A DNA stretch of 64,000 nucleotides, taken from assembly GCA_041660545.1 (NCBI GenBank), contig JBAZWE010000002.1:4422-68421 (forward strand). Reading direction: 5' to 3'. Shown here in pieces: positions 1 to 8,622 of the stretch. This DNA comes from JBAZWE01 sp041660545. GTDB lineage: Bacteria > Actinomycetota > Thermoleophilia > BMS3ABIN01. Made by a program: the position numbers and the translations under genes. The notes beneath the pieces were generated by a model. That model saw only the letters and a list, made by a program, of their open reading frames with translations. It was not told the origin of the DNA and made no database searches. How positions within the stretch are numbered: the stretch's first letter is position 1; each line of letters opens with the position of its first letter.

Positions 1-633
1 ATTCTAAGCCTGTACGCGCAGTTCAAGGTAAAAAGCACCTTTAAAAAATATTCGCAGGTCAAGGCTGTCAGTGGCATGACCGGCTCCCAGGCAAGCCGCC
101 GCCTGCTTGACCAGGCAGGACTCAGCGACGTTGCGATTGAAGTTATCCCGGGCAACCTCTCCGACCATTATGACCCCCGCAAACGCGTGCTGCGGCTCAG
201 CGAGGCCGTGGCCGGCAGGGATTCGCTGGCGTCACTCGGGGTTGCCGCTCATGAGACCGGGCACGCGATCCAGCATGCGAACGGTTACGTACCGATGAAA
301 ATACGTTCCGCGGTCGTGCCGGCGGCGTCCTTCGGCTCGAACCTGGGTCCGTTGATTTTCTTTGCGGGTATTTTCATCAGCTCATTTCGTCCGCTGATGA
401 CGGTGGGCATCGTACTTTTCACGGCGGCTGTAATCTTTCAGATCGTGACCCTGCCGGTGGAATTCGATGCCTCCAGCCGCGCCATGAAACTGTTGCAGAA
501 CAACGGCATCGTCGTCGGCGATGAAGCAAAAAGCGCCCGGAAGGTGCTCTCGGCGGCAGCGTTGACGTACGTTGCAGCGGCACTGATGTCCATCCTGACA
601 CTGGTGCGCATGATACTGATCAGCAGGGAATAA
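1..633 (+). CDS. YugP-family membrane zinc metallopeptidase (5' end outside window)
   Basis: The frame is open from base 1, so the first codons lie outside the window and the in-frame ATG at 76 is internal. It carries the zinc-protease motif AAHETGHAIQHA (HExxH, first His at base 250) followed by hydrophobic segments (about 330-385 and 400-450) and a C-terminal one ending at the stop. This order matches the YugP/Zn_protease_2 family, membrane-anchored putative neutral zinc metallopeptidases of unknown substrate. The gene ends in a strong hairpin terminator. Family assignment is secure; the physiological role is unknown. Confidence 0.85.
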   Translation: MLSLYAQFKVKSTFKKYSQVKAVSGMTGSQASRRLLDQAGLSDVAIEVIPGNLSDHYDPRKRVLRLSEAVAGRDSLASLGVAAHETGHAIQHANGYVPMKIRSAVVPAASFGSNLGPLIFFAGIFISSFRPLMTVGIVLFTAAVIFQIVTLPVEFDASSRAMKLLQNNGIVVGDEAKSARKVLSAAALTYVAAALMSILTLVRMILISRE

Positions 634-664
634 CAGCCCGGTGTGATAACTGACCTGGTTCACT

Positions 665-691
665 AAGGGGCGCGCCGCAGGCGCGCCCCTT
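665..691. terminator. Hairpin terminator after the YugP-like gene
   Basis: A perfect 12-bp stem (665-676 with 680-691, GC-rich, loop GCA) is followed by TTTA on the + strand. It lies between the convergent ends of the YugP-like gene and the SQR-like gene, and its A/T flanks could let it work in both directions. Confidence 0.75.
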
Positions 692-719
692 TTATATTGA
701 AATCTGCCTCGGTTAAAGC

Positions 720-1874
720 TTACAGATATTTCCAGAACCAGTACTTCTCGAAGGCCACCTTGCCCCAATGCAGCCTCCTGGAAGGCTTGCGGGCATGTAC
801 ATCGGGGTCCGGCTCCGCGTAGAAATTGCCGCGAGCAAAGCCCGCCGATCCGTCACCGGTCTCCACGAAACAATATCCTTCACCGTCGTACGGTTTCGGT
901 TGCGGCTTGCCTTTGATGCTTGCGGCGATCCCGTGCGCAACGGTCTCGGCATGCTTGTGGGCGAAAACGCCCGCCTTGGGAAGCATCTTGCCGTTAGAGA
1001 GCTTGACCTGGGTAGCGTCGCCGATCACGAAGATATTTTCGTGCTGCGTAGCCAGGGTCCCAGGATCCACCGGCACCCAGGCCGCCTCTCCGGTGAGCCC
1101 CGCGTCCTTGATGACCTGGGGACACTTGTGAGGCGGCACCGTCAGAAGAAGATCATATGGCACCGGCTCATCGCCTTCCAGCAAAACCTGCCTGGTCTCA
1201 GGGTCGACGGAATTGATCGTGGAATTGGGCCGGTATTTGATTCCACGGGGTTCAGTCAGGGACAGGATCGCCTTGCCCATGACCGGGCCTGCCACGGGCA
1301 TGGGAGCCGGCTCCCAGGTGACTATCTCGATCTCGGTCTTTTCACGCGCCCCGGTTGAACGCAGAACATTGTCTGAGATCAAAGCCGTCTCGTAGGGAGC
1401 GGCGGGGCACTTGTAAGGCATGCGGCAGATGGCGATAACCAGCCGGCCTCCGCTGAAAGCCGTCAACGCCTTGTGGGCTTCGGTAAGACCGTCGGTCTCA
1501 TATATGTTAATGGCCGTGCGGGAAAGTCCGGGGATCGACCCCGGGTCCAGCTCGGCTCCGAGCGACACGACAAGATAATCATAATCTAAGTCTTTTCCCC
1601 CGACGGTGACTTTCGATGCCGCCGGATCGATCGAAGATACTTCGCCACAGATAAAATCGATGCCCTTGCGCCTAAGCCCGGAGAGCTCCCGCTCGACCTG
1701 GCTGGCCGTGCGCTTCCCGTTCAGCAGCCATAAATAAGAGCCCGTGAAGCTGTGCCGGGGGTTTTTGTCGACCACGATGACCTTATGATCGCCCCCAAGA
1801 AGATGATGAAGTTTGTTGGCGGCCACCAGGCCGCCAATGCCGCCGCCCAGAACTATTACAGTTTTTCCAGCCAT
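720..1874 (-). CDS. Sulfide:quinone oxidoreductase-like FAD/NAD(P)-binding flavoprotein
   Basis: 384 residues. An N-terminal FAD-binding Rossmann motif (VIVLGGGIGGLVAAN, residues 6-20), a second FAD motif (IFVIGDAT, about 281-288) and a C-terminal membrane-interaction-like tail fit the SQR/flavocytochrome c sulfide dehydrogenase group. Cysteines in two KCP contexts (C156 and C251) are candidates for the redox-active pair. Such enzymes pass electrons from sulfide or another thiol donor to quinone at the membrane. It is the third gene of a leftward unit with an ArsR regulator and a UGA-containing glutaredoxin gene, 67 bp downstream of the latter. SD GGGAGG precedes the ATG. The exact substrate is inference. 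Confidence 0.8.
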   Translation of the reverse strand: MAGKTVIVLGGGIGGLVAANKLHHLLGGDHKVIVVDKNPRHSFTGSYLWLLNGKRTASQVERELSGLRRKGIDFICGEVSSIDPAASKVTVGGKDLDYDYLVVSLGAELDPGSIPGLSRTAINIYETDGLTEAHKALTAFSGGRLVIAICRMPYKCPAAPYETALISDNVLRSTGAREKTEIEIVTWEPAPMPVAGPVMGKAILSLTEPRGIKYRPNSTINSVDPETRQVLLEGDEPVPYDLLLTVPPHKCPQVIKDAGLTGEAAWVPVDPGTLATQHENIFVIGDATQVKLSNGKMLPKAGVFAHKHAETVAHGIAASIKGKPQPKPYDGEGYCFVETGDGSAGFARGNFYAEPDPDVHARKPSRRLHWGKVAFEKYWFWKYL

Positions 1875-1941
1875 CCCGCGACCTCCCGCAATTTTTCCTC
1901 ACTATAAATGGAACCGCAATCCTGACAACTATCCGCTACGG

Positions 1942-2196
1942 TCAATCCTGAACCCTGTGACCTTCAATCAACTGGCGGACACGCTCCACGTTGGCGGTAA
2001 AACCGCTCACAACCTCGCCATCGATTATCATCGTCGTCTTGGTCATAAGCCCGGTTTTCTCAAAACACTCCTCGGGAACTCCGGGCTCTTCCAGACTTCG
2101 TTCGATGTATTCGATCCCGTTTTGCGAAAAGAACTCTTTCGCTTTTTGACAGTCGTGTCACGTAGAGCTGGTGTAAATAACAACCGGATCAATCAT
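1942..2196 (-). CDS. Glutaredoxin/NrdH-like protein with in-frame UGA (probable selenocysteine) in the active site
   Basis: Reading through one TGA (2158-2160) gives an 84-residue glutaredoxin-fold protein. It starts MIDPVVIYTSST, then the UGA codon, then HDCQKAKEFF, so UGA sits exactly where the first Cys of the CxxC motif belongs (U-H-D-C, residues 13-16). The C-terminal half (MIIDGEVVSGF) is typical of glutaredoxins, but the usual cis-proline before it is Thr. A hairpin with SECIS features follows the UGA (separate entry). The ATG overlaps the ArsR stop (ATGA), and GGAGAAAGGCGGG lies just upstream, so it is translationally coupled. The alternatives are a nonsense mutation or a sequencing error, but the position, the hairpin and the intact remainder argue for selenocysteine. 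No sel genes are in the window. Confidence 0.75.
2124..2142 (-). promoter_or_regulatory. Candidate bacterial SECIS hairpin
   Basis: On the minus strand, GCGAAA (2142-2137) pairs perfectly with TTTCGC (2129-2124) around a 7-nt loop GAGTTCT. The stem begins 15 nt and the loop 21 nt after the UGA. The loop has G in its first position. These are the published general features of bacterial SECIS elements (apical loop roughly 16-37 nt downstream, G near the loop's 5' side). Folding was judged by eye. Confidence 0.6.
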
Positions 2197-2582
2197 TGTC
2201 CCGCCTTTCTCCTGTATTTTTTAACGGTCGCCCCCGCTGTAACCGGGCCCCCCGCAAGGCCGGCCACAAGCTCCTGGTCCGCCTGCAGATTTTCCAGCAA
2301 CAGCTCTTTCATTATGTCCATCGCACTGAATATCTTTTCGTTGGCGACTGCATAATAGATGGATGAACCATCGCGCCTCGACAGGACCATGCCCTTCTGC
2401 CGTAAAAAGGCGAGATGCTGGGACACGCTGGTCTGCGGCAGCTCGGCAATCAGGGCCAGGTCGCCCACGGACCTTTCACCATCGCGCAGGAGATTGAGGA
2501 TCTCTATGCGCTTCGGATTGGTCAGCACCTTGCAGATCTCGGCATGCATCTCGTATAGTTTGCGATTTAATTCATCGTTCAT
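2193..2582 (-). CDS. ArsR/SmtB-family winged-helix repressor
   Basis: 129 residues. A winged-helix DNA-binding core spans about residues 17-85 (LTNPKRIEILNLL, then QTSVSQHLAFLRQKGMVLSR as recognition helix and wing). Only one cysteine (C17) is present, so it lacks the two-cysteine persulfide switch of SqrR/BigR and the usual ArsR metal-site cysteines; the inducer is not evident. First gene of the leftward unit with the UGA glutaredoxin and the SQR-like enzyme; its stop overlaps the next start (ATGA). An AT-rich palindrome lies in its promoter, consistent with autoregulation. Family call is firm, signal unknown. Confidence 0.85.
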   Translation of the reverse strand: MNDELNRKLYEMHAEICKVLTNPKRIEILNLLRDGERSVGDLALIAELPQTSVSQHLAFLRQKGMVLSRRDGSSIYYAVANEKIFSAMDIMKELLLENLQADQELVAGLAGGPVTAGATVKKYRRKAGQ

Positions 2583-2608
2583 GTAATGCGTCCCCTGTGT
2601 ATATATTG

Positions 2609-2626
2609 ATATTCAAATATTTGCAT
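2609..2626 (-). promoter_or_regulatory. Palindromic operator candidate upstream of the arsR-type gene
   Basis: ATATT-CA-AATAT (2609-2620) is a perfect palindrome. The overlapping ATTC-N8-GCAT (2611-2626) is one base from the ATTC-N8-GAAT operator described for SqrR/BigR sulfide regulators. It lies about 30-45 bp upstream of the ArsR start in an AT-rich promoter region. Confidence 0.45.
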
Positions 2627-2739
2627 AATAATAACTTATAGCCGCTGTCATGTTCAATAGACAATATGAGTTGTTATAATCTCTTCTCGTACTTTCCATA
2701 AGGTGCATTAGGTGTTGTAAAAAGCAGAGGGGACTTGTT

Positions 2740-3705
2740 TTGAAAATCCTGATTACTGGCATAAGCGGTTTCGCCGGCAGCCATCTGACCGGATATCTTC
2801 GCGGTATCGATGGCATTGAGGTTGCCGGACTGGATGTGCAGGGCCCCAGTGACCGCTTCACCGGCCTGTTTGATGACGGGGGTCCCACCGTCCACGGTTG
2901 CGACATGGCGGACAGAAAGCTTCTGGATGAGATCCTGCGGATCGAGAAGCCCGACGCCATCATCCACCTGGCCGCGCGGGCGCAGGTGGCAGGCGCCTGG
3001 CAGCAGGCGGGCGCCATTCTGGAAACGAACGTTATCGGTACGCAGATACTCATGCAGGCCGTCCAGGAGGCTGTTCCCCGGGCAAAGGTACTCCTGATCA
3101 GTTCGAGCGAGGTCTATGGCAGGGTTACCCCGCAGGAACTACCGATAACCGAGACCGCGGCGCTAAAACCCAACAATCCATATTCTGTCAGCAAGGCAGC
3201 CCAGGAGTTTGTCGGCCTGGCGTATCATGAGGCTTTTGACATGGAAGTCGTCATCGCCCGGCCGTTCAACCATATCGGGCCGATGCAGGTAGGTAATTTC
3301 GTCGTACCGGCTTTCGCCAGGCAGGTCGCAGAGATCGAAGCGGGAATCCGCGAGCCGGTCATCAAGGTAGGCAACCTCGAATCGCTGCGTGATTTCACCG
3401 ACGTGAGAGATATCGTCAGGGCATATTATCTGCTGGTGGCGCACGGGCGTGCGGGAGAGGTATATAATATAGCGTCGGGAGAGTCGCACGCGATCAGCGA
3501 GATACTCGAAATGCTGCTGGATATCGCGAAAATCGCGCCTGAGATAGAGAATATCCCCGAACTGATGCGCCCCTCGGATACACCAGTGGTGGAGGGTGAC
3601 TCCTCCAAGCTAAAGTTACTCCAGCCCTGGGCCGCCGAGATACCACTCAGGCAAAGCCTTGAGGACACTCTTGATTACTGGCGGGAGCAGGTCCGGGTAA
3701 AATAA
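2740..3705 (+). CDS. rmd: GDP-6-deoxy-D-mannose reductase-like SDR
   Basis: 321 residues, extended short-chain dehydrogenase. Nucleotide-binding motif GISGFAGSHL lies at residues 7-16, and the active-site Ser (SSSEVYG) is followed by the YxxxK pair (YSVSK). It sits 54 bp upstream of gmd, which makes GDP-4-keto-6-deoxymannose, so reduction of that ketone to GDP-D-rhamnose (Rmd) is the likely reaction; GDP-fucose or another GDP-deoxysugar is possible. Start is TTG at 2740 with GAGGGGA upstream. Likely a cytosolic precursor pathway for cell-surface glycan. Confidence 0.75.
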   Translation: MKILITGISGFAGSHLTGYLRGIDGIEVAGLDVQGPSDRFTGLFDDGGPTVHGCDMADRKLLDEILRIEKPDAIIHLAARAQVAGAWQQAGAILETNVIGTQILMQAVQEAVPRAKVLLISSSEVYGRVTPQELPITETAALKPNNPYSVSKAAQEFVGLAYHEAFDMEVVIARPFNHIGPMQVGNFVVPAFARQVAEIEAGIREPVIKVGNLESLRDFTDVRDIVRAYYLLVAHGRAGEVYNIASGESHAISEILEMLLDIAKIAPEIENIPELMRPSDTPVVEGDSSKLKLLQPWAAEIPLRQSLEDTLDYWREQVRVK

Positions 3706-3759
3706 TACGGGCAAAGGCCGGCGCCGCTTTTTTAAGACAAGCAAACTAGACGAAGGAAG

Positions 3760-4752
3760 ATGATGGCAAAGAACGCACTCATAACAGGCATTACCGGGCA
3801 GGACGGCTCCTACCTGGCGGAGTTTCTCCTCGACAAGGGGTATAACGTATTCGGAATGGTGCGCAGGTCCAGTACGGAAAATTTTGAGCGTATCGAGCAT
3901 ATCAAGGACCGGGTAAAGCTTATCCAGGCTGACCTGCTCGACCAGATGTCACTGATCGCCGCCATTGAAGAGTCCAGTCCGGACGAGATCTTCAACCTTG
4001 CGGCTCAGAGTTTCGTTCCCACATCATGGACAAAGCCGATACTCACGGGAGAGTTCACCGCCCTGGGCGTCACGCGCATGCTCGAAGCCATGCGGATGGT
4101 GAAAAAGGATGCACGTTTCTACCAGGCATCTTCATCGGAGATGTTCGGCAAGGTGAAGGAGACACCTCAGAACGAGGACACGCCTTTCCATCCGCGCAGC
4201 CCGTATGGCGTGGCCAAGGTGTACGGCCATTTCATCACGGTCAACTACCGCGAGAGTTACAACCTTTACGCATGCTCCGGAATCCTGTTCAACCATGAGT
4301 CACCGCGGCGCGGCCGCGAGTTCGTCACCCGCAAGGTCACGGACGCCGCCGCCCGAATAAAGCTGGGCCTGGTGAACGAGCTTCCGATGGGCAACCTGGA
4401 CGCAAAGCGTGACTGGGGCTATGCCCTCGATTATGTCGAGATGATGTGGATGATGCTCCAGCAGGACAAGCCGGACGACTATGTCGTATCCACCGGAGAG
4501 ACGCACTCGGTCAAGGAGCTCGTGGAGATCGCCTTCGAGCACGTTGGCCTCGACTGGGAAAAGTACGTGAAGATGGACGAACGGTTCATGCGTCCCGCGG
4601 AGGTGGATTTCCTTATCGGCGATTCATCCAAGGCCAAGAAACAGCTCGGCTGGGAGCCAAGGGTAACGTTCAAAGAACTTATAAAGATGATGGTCGAGAG
4701 CGATCTTCATCTGGTAAAGGAACAGATGGAGGCGGACACGCGCAAGCCTTAG
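3760..4752 (+). CDS. gmd: GDP-mannose 4,6-dehydratase
   Basis: 330 residues, full length for Gmd. N-terminal ITGITGQDGSYLAEFLLDKG is the characteristic NADP-binding Rossmann motif. Catalytic residues are in the SSSEMFG segment and SPYGVAKVYGH (YxxxK), with NHESPRRGREFVTRKV as the diagnostic GDP-mannose-binding stretch. It converts GDP-D-mannose to GDP-4-keto-6-deoxy-D-mannose, feeding the reductase encoded just upstream. The ATG is preceded by GAAGGAAGATG. Its stop lies 5 bp from the stop of convergent pabC, with no terminator visible between them. Confidence 0.92.
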   Translation: MMAKNALITGITGQDGSYLAEFLLDKGYNVFGMVRRSSTENFERIEHIKDRVKLIQADLLDQMSLIAAIEESSPDEIFNLAAQSFVPTSWTKPILTGEFTALGVTRMLEAMRMVKKDARFYQASSSEMFGKVKETPQNEDTPFHPRSPYGVAKVYGHFITVNYRESYNLYACSGILFNHESPRRGREFVTRKVTDAAARIKLGLVNELPMGNLDAKRDWGYALDYVEMMWMMLQQDKPDDYVVSTGETHSVKELVEIAFEHVGLDWEKYVKMDERFMRPAEVDFLIGDSSKAKKQLGWEPRVTFKELIKMMVESDLHLVKEQMEADTRKP

Positions 4753-4757
4753 GAACT

Positions 4758-5663
4758 TTACGGGAGCAAAATGCTCTCGATGTCCATTAGCTCCAGTGCC
4801 CCGAGCCTGTCGGCCAGCAGTCCGCAGACTTCAAGTTGAAGCCTTAGAGGCGTTGCGTTTATCTCGCTGACCGGGCAGACACCCAGCAGGCTGCTGGTAA
4901 GGAATGCCGAAGTCTCGCCAAAACCCAGCGCTTCCAGCTTGGGCGCATGCTCCTCGACCACGAGCCCCAGATCCGGCGCGATGTCGATTATCTTCTGTCT
5001 CGTCACACCGGGCAGAATGGAATCGGTTACAGCCGCCGTGACCAGCAGATTTTCCGCGAGGAAGAATATGTTGGAATAGGCTCCTTCCAGAATGCGGCCG
5101 TGGCCACTCGTCAGTATTGCTTCCTGAGCGCCAGCGTCGTGCGCCAGTTTTCTCGCCATGATAGCTCCCATGAGTCCTGAAGATTTAAGGCTGGCATAAC
5201 GGCCGCGATTGGCCTCGACTGTCGCTACAGCCACACCGGTTTCGTATATTTCTGCCGGAAAGCCCTGAAATGTCTCAACTGTCAGCAGCAGTGTTGGTTC
5301 CATCCCCTCGGCCGGGTCGGGTCCGGTTGGTTCGCTCGTGCCGCCCCGGGTTACCAGGATGCGCAGCCGCCCCTGCTCCACCTCGTTTTCCTGCGCCAGG
5401 ACCATTGCCTGCCTGCTTATTTCGGCCAGAACCGGAACTGCTCCGAAACCCGCATCCCTGATTCCCGTTTTCAGGCGCTCGTAATGATCGCGTAGAAAGA
5501 CCGGCTTCCCTTTTATGACTTTTACCGTCTCAAAAAGTGCGTCTCCGTAGGCAAAACCGCGATCGAAAACCGAGACTTTCGCTTCAGAGGCATTGATGAT
5601 TTCGCTATTTAAGCATACGTAGCTCAATTGATCAGGCAGCCCGTGATTTTTTTTGGGGTACAT
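4758..5663 (-). CDS. pabC: Class IV aminotransferase fold protein, probable aminodeoxychorismate lyase
   Basis: 301 residues, PLP fold type IV. SVFDRGFAYGDALFETV near the N-terminus, the likely PLP lysine in ASLKSSG, and EGAYSNIFF are the family hallmarks shared by 4-amino-4-deoxychorismate lyase, D-amino acid and branched-chain aminotransferases. It directly follows pabB (19 bp apart, same strand), which points to PabC: release of 4-aminobenzoate and pyruvate for folate synthesis. Sequence alone does not exclude a D-amino acid or branched-chain aminotransferase. Confidence 0.75.
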   Translation of the reverse strand: MYPKKNHGLPDQLSYVCLNSEIINASEAKVSVFDRGFAYGDALFETVKVIKGKPVFLRDHYERLKTGIRDAGFGAVPVLAEISRQAMVLAQENEVEQGRLRILVTRGGTSEPTGPDPAEGMEPTLLLTVETFQGFPAEIYETGVAVATVEANRGRYASLKSSGLMGAIMARKLAHDAGAQEAILTSGHGRILEGAYSNIFFLAENLLVTAAVTDSILPGVTRQKIIDIAPDLGLVVEEHAPKLEALGFGETSAFLTSSLLGVCPVSEINATPLRLQLEVCGLLADRLGALELMDIESILLP

Positions 5664-5681
5664 AGGCTATCCACTTTCTCA

Positions 5682-7184
5682 TCAGATCATCGGCTCAGCG
5701 TCAGGGACCGTATTCTTCGCCAGATGGACCGCGCGCACCATGGCTTCCGCCTTGCGCAGGGTCTCACGGTATTCACGTTCGGGGTCGGAGTCGGCGACTA
5801 TACCGGCGCCCGCCTGGACGAAAACGGAGTCTCCGATACGGACCAGGGTCCTGATGATGATATTCATGTCCATGTTGCCGTTGTAGCCGATATAGCCGAA
5901 GCTGCCGGTGTAAGGGCCACGGCGGACCGGCTCCAGCTCGTCGATTATCTCCATGCAGCGCACCTTGGGGCAACCGGTGATAGTGCCACCGGGAAACATG
6001 GCTCTCAGAAGGTCGACGGCGTCTCTGGTTCTGTAAAGTTCACCCTGTACGTTGGAGACGATGTGCGTGACGTGCGAGTACGCCTCGTTGACCATCAGCT
6101 CATCGACCCGCACGCTGCCGTAATCGCAGACCCGGCCCATATCGTTCCGCTCCAGGTCTACCAGCATTATGTGCTCAGCACGTTCCTTGGGGTCGAGGTT
6201 GAGTTCCTCCCTGAGATTGTCATCCTCGGCGTTGTCGACACCCCGGCGGCGGGTGCCGGCGATAGGGCGCGTCTGGGCTTCGCGGCCGTCCAGCTGCACG
6301 AGGCGCTCCGGCGAAGAGGATATCAGCTGGTAATCGCCCATATCGAGGAATCCGGCGAAAGGAGACGGATTGACCGCCCTCAGCGCTTCGTAAAGGACGA
6401 GGCTGTCGCCGTCATATTCGAGCTCCAGGCGCTGGGAGAGGTTGGACTGAAAGATGTCGCCGGCAATTATGTATTCCTTCGCGCGCTCGACAATCTGCAT
6501 GAAACTCTCCTGAGTCATGTTTGACTGCGTATCATAACTGAGGCTGAATTCGTGCCGGCCGGCGGAAACTTCGTCAAAGGCTTCGCGGCTCAACGACTGC
6601 ACGCGCAGCGCTTCCTCGGCTGAGGCCATCTCGCCGGCAGCCGGATCCTCAAAAAAAAGGTGCGCGGTTCCTGCCTGGTGGTCATAACAGATAAGCTTCC
6701 TGGGAAAAATGAGGTGAAACTCCGGCAGGCCCAGGTCGTCGGTCGCAAGGCTGGGCAGATTCTCGATATAGCGGCCTGCGTCATATCCCAGCATGCCGAA
6801 GGCGCCGCCGGCAACAGGCATGCCTGCCTCGTTTGCGCCGGCCACAACTTCCGGAGTCAGGTCGGCCAGCAATAGTCTGAGAAGGGCAAAGGGGTCGGAA
6901 ACCTCGATGTGGTCTGTTGACATGTCCGCTGGATCGTGCCCGTCAGAGCTGGAAATCGCCGCCTTGCCTTCCCTCACGGTCAGTTCGAGCCTGGAATCCC
7001 AGGCAAGAAAGGAATAACGGCAAAGATGCGGATTACCACCGGCGCTGTCTAAAAGGATATATGTGCCACTGCCTGGCAGCCCGAGTTCCCTGATGAGGCG
7101 GGTGGGAGAAATCCATGGCGCACAAATGGCGCTGTGAGACACCGAGCGTGCCCCCTGGATGTGTTTTTCATAAATCCGGCTCAT
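5682..7184 (-). CDS. pabB: Aminodeoxychorismate synthase component I (chorismate-binding)
   Basis: 500 residues. The C-terminal chorismate-binding domain has the motifs QSNLSQRLE, PIAGTRRRG, LVDLERNDMGRVC, TGCPKVRCMEI and GPYTGSFGYIG. It aminates chorismate to 4-amino-4-deoxychorismate using ammonia from a PabA-type glutaminase, which is not in the window. PIAGT contains the Ala that marks PabB-type enzymes; some anthranilate synthases (TrpE) are similar, but the pabC neighbour favours folate. It ends 40 bp upstream of dnaB's stop-side boundary and may share a transcript with the ribosomal/dnaB operon. Confidence 0.82.
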   Translation of the reverse strand: MSRIYEKHIQGARSVSHSAICAPWISPTRLIRELGLPGSGTYILLDSAGGNPHLCRYSFLAWDSRLELTVREGKAAISSSDGHDPADMSTDHIEVSDPFALLRLLLADLTPEVVAGANEAGMPVAGGAFGMLGYDAGRYIENLPSLATDDLGLPEFHLIFPRKLICYDHQAGTAHLFFEDPAAGEMASAEEALRVQSLSREAFDEVSAGRHEFSLSYDTQSNMTQESFMQIVERAKEYIIAGDIFQSNLSQRLELEYDGDSLVLYEALRAVNPSPFAGFLDMGDYQLISSSPERLVQLDGREAQTRPIAGTRRRGVDNAEDDNLREELNLDPKERAEHIMLVDLERNDMGRVCDYGSVRVDELMVNEAYSHVTHIVSNVQGELYRTRDAVDLLRAMFPGGTITGCPKVRCMEIIDELEPVRRGPYTGSFGYIGYNGNMDMNIIIRTLVRIGDSVFVQAGAGIVADSDPEREYRETLRKAEAMVRAVHLAKNTVPDAEPMI

Positions 7185-7223
7185 ATATGAATCCGGTTCA
7201 CGTGGTCGGCGCCGGGGCGGCTG

Positions 7224-8564
7224 TCAGGCCCGGGACGCCGCGCTGCTGAAAGATGCGTACTTTTCCTGGAACACAAGATCGATGGTCCTGGTCGGACCGT
7301 TACGGTGCTTGGCCAGATGAAGCTCGGCGGTATTCTCCAGATGGTTGTCCTCGTTGCGGGGACGATAGATGAACATCACGAGGTCGGCGTCCTGTTCGAT
7401 GGAGCCGGACTCCCTCAGATCGGAGAGGACCGGCCGCGGCGGCGTGCGCGATTCCGTCGCGCGTGAAAGCTGCGACAGGGCCAGCACCGGTACTTTCAGA
7501 TCGCGCGCCATGAACTTGAGCGATCTGGACATCTTCGCGACTTCCTGTTCCCGGCTCTGCGAGCGGCTGTCGGGCATCATCAGCTGCATGTAGTCGATTA
7601 TCACGAGCCCCAGATCGTGCTTGCTGGCCAGCCGGCGGGACTGCGCCCTGATCTCCAGCATGTTGGCGCCGGGAGAATCGACGATCGTCATCGGCGCGCC
7701 TTCCAGCCGATTGCAGGCATCCGTGAGCTTGGCCCAGTCGTCGGACCCGAGTGCCCCCGTGCGCATGCGGTGGCTGTCAACCCTGGCCTGGGTACACATA
7801 AGCCTCTGGGCCAGCTCGCTGTCGCTCATCTCCAGGCTGAAGAAAACAACATGCTTTTTTTCCTTGAGCGCCACGTTCTGGGCGATATCAAGGGCCAGAG
7901 CCGTCTTGCCCATGGACGGCCTCGCCGCGAGGATTACAAGATTGGAAGGCTGAAAGCCCGAGGTGACCTTGTCCAGGTCCATGAAACCCGAGGGAACTCC
8001 GGTGATGGCTTTGCCGGCCTCGTGCATCTTCTCGATCTTTGAGAACTGCTCGTTCATGAGCTCGTTCAAGCTCCGCACTTCGCCGCGCAGCTGGTTCTGC
8101 GAGATGTCGAAGACCATCTTCTCGCACTCGTCGAGCAGATCCCTGACTTCGCCGGGACGCTCGTAACCGAGTTGCGCTATCCTGTTGCCCACCTCGATAA
8201 GCGAGCGCAGGACAGCGTTCTCCCTGACGATGCCGGCATAGCGTGAGGCGTTCGAGGCCGCCGGCACCGTAGATATCAATGTGTGGATGTACGGAGTGCC
8301 GCCGACCTGTTCCAGCTTCCCACGGCTGGTGAGATGCTCGGCCACCGTTACGGGATCCGCCGGCTCACCCTGGTTGAACAGATCGATGATGCTGCTGAAT
8401 ATCGCCCTATGCGAATCGCGGTAGAAGTCCTGCTCGTGCACGAGTTCTATCACGGCGGTAATGGCTCCGGGCGAGATCATCATCGCGCCCAGCACCGACT
8501 CTTCCGCCTCCAGATTCTGGGGCGGCAGGCCGGACGCTAGGGGGTTTTTCAGATTTTGCGCCAT
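7224..8564 (-). CDS. dnaB: Replicative DNA helicase DnaB
   Basis: 446 residues. N-terminal DnaB domain (NLEAEESVLGAMM, residues 17-29) is followed by the RecA-like helicase core with Walker A ARPSMGKTALALD, Walker B LGLVIIDYMQLM and the DnaB motif SDLRESGSIEQDADLVMFIYR. A hexameric 5'-3' helicase at the replication fork. Last in the rpsF-ssb-rpsR-DUF2232-rplI-dnaB order, a classic bacterial arrangement. No intein or insertion is seen. Confidence 0.96.
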   Translation of the reverse strand: MAQNLKNPLASGLPPQNLEAEESVLGAMMISPGAITAVIELVHEQDFYRDSHRAIFSSIIDLFNQGEPADPVTVAEHLTSRGKLEQVGGTPYIHTLISTVPAASNASRYAGIVRENAVLRSLIEVGNRIAQLGYERPGEVRDLLDECEKMVFDISQNQLRGEVRSLNELMNEQFSKIEKMHEAGKAITGVPSGFMDLDKVTSGFQPSNLVILAARPSMGKTALALDIAQNVALKEKKHVVFFSLEMSDSELAQRLMCTQARVDSHRMRTGALGSDDWAKLTDACNRLEGAPMTIVDSPGANMLEIRAQSRRLASKHDLGLVIIDYMQLMMPDSRSQSREQEVAKMSRSLKFMARDLKVPVLALSQLSRATESRTPPRPVLSDLRESGSIEQDADLVMFIYRPRNEDNHLENTAELHLAKHRNGPTRTIDLVFQEKYASFSSAASRA

Positions 8565-8622
8565 GCTTTTCCTGTGTCGTACTGTCTGCGGCTTACCGCA
8601 CTTTAAAAAACGCCGGGCGATT

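Noticed and set aside
2193..2582. Assignment of the ArsR protein as SqrR/BigR
   Set aside because: The operator is similar, but the two conserved sensing cysteines are missing; only C17 is present.
5628..6524. 298-codon open frame on the + strand opposite pabB
   Set aside because: It is antisense to a complete PabB with all family motifs; long antisense frames are common in high-GC DNA, and the translation resembles no protein.
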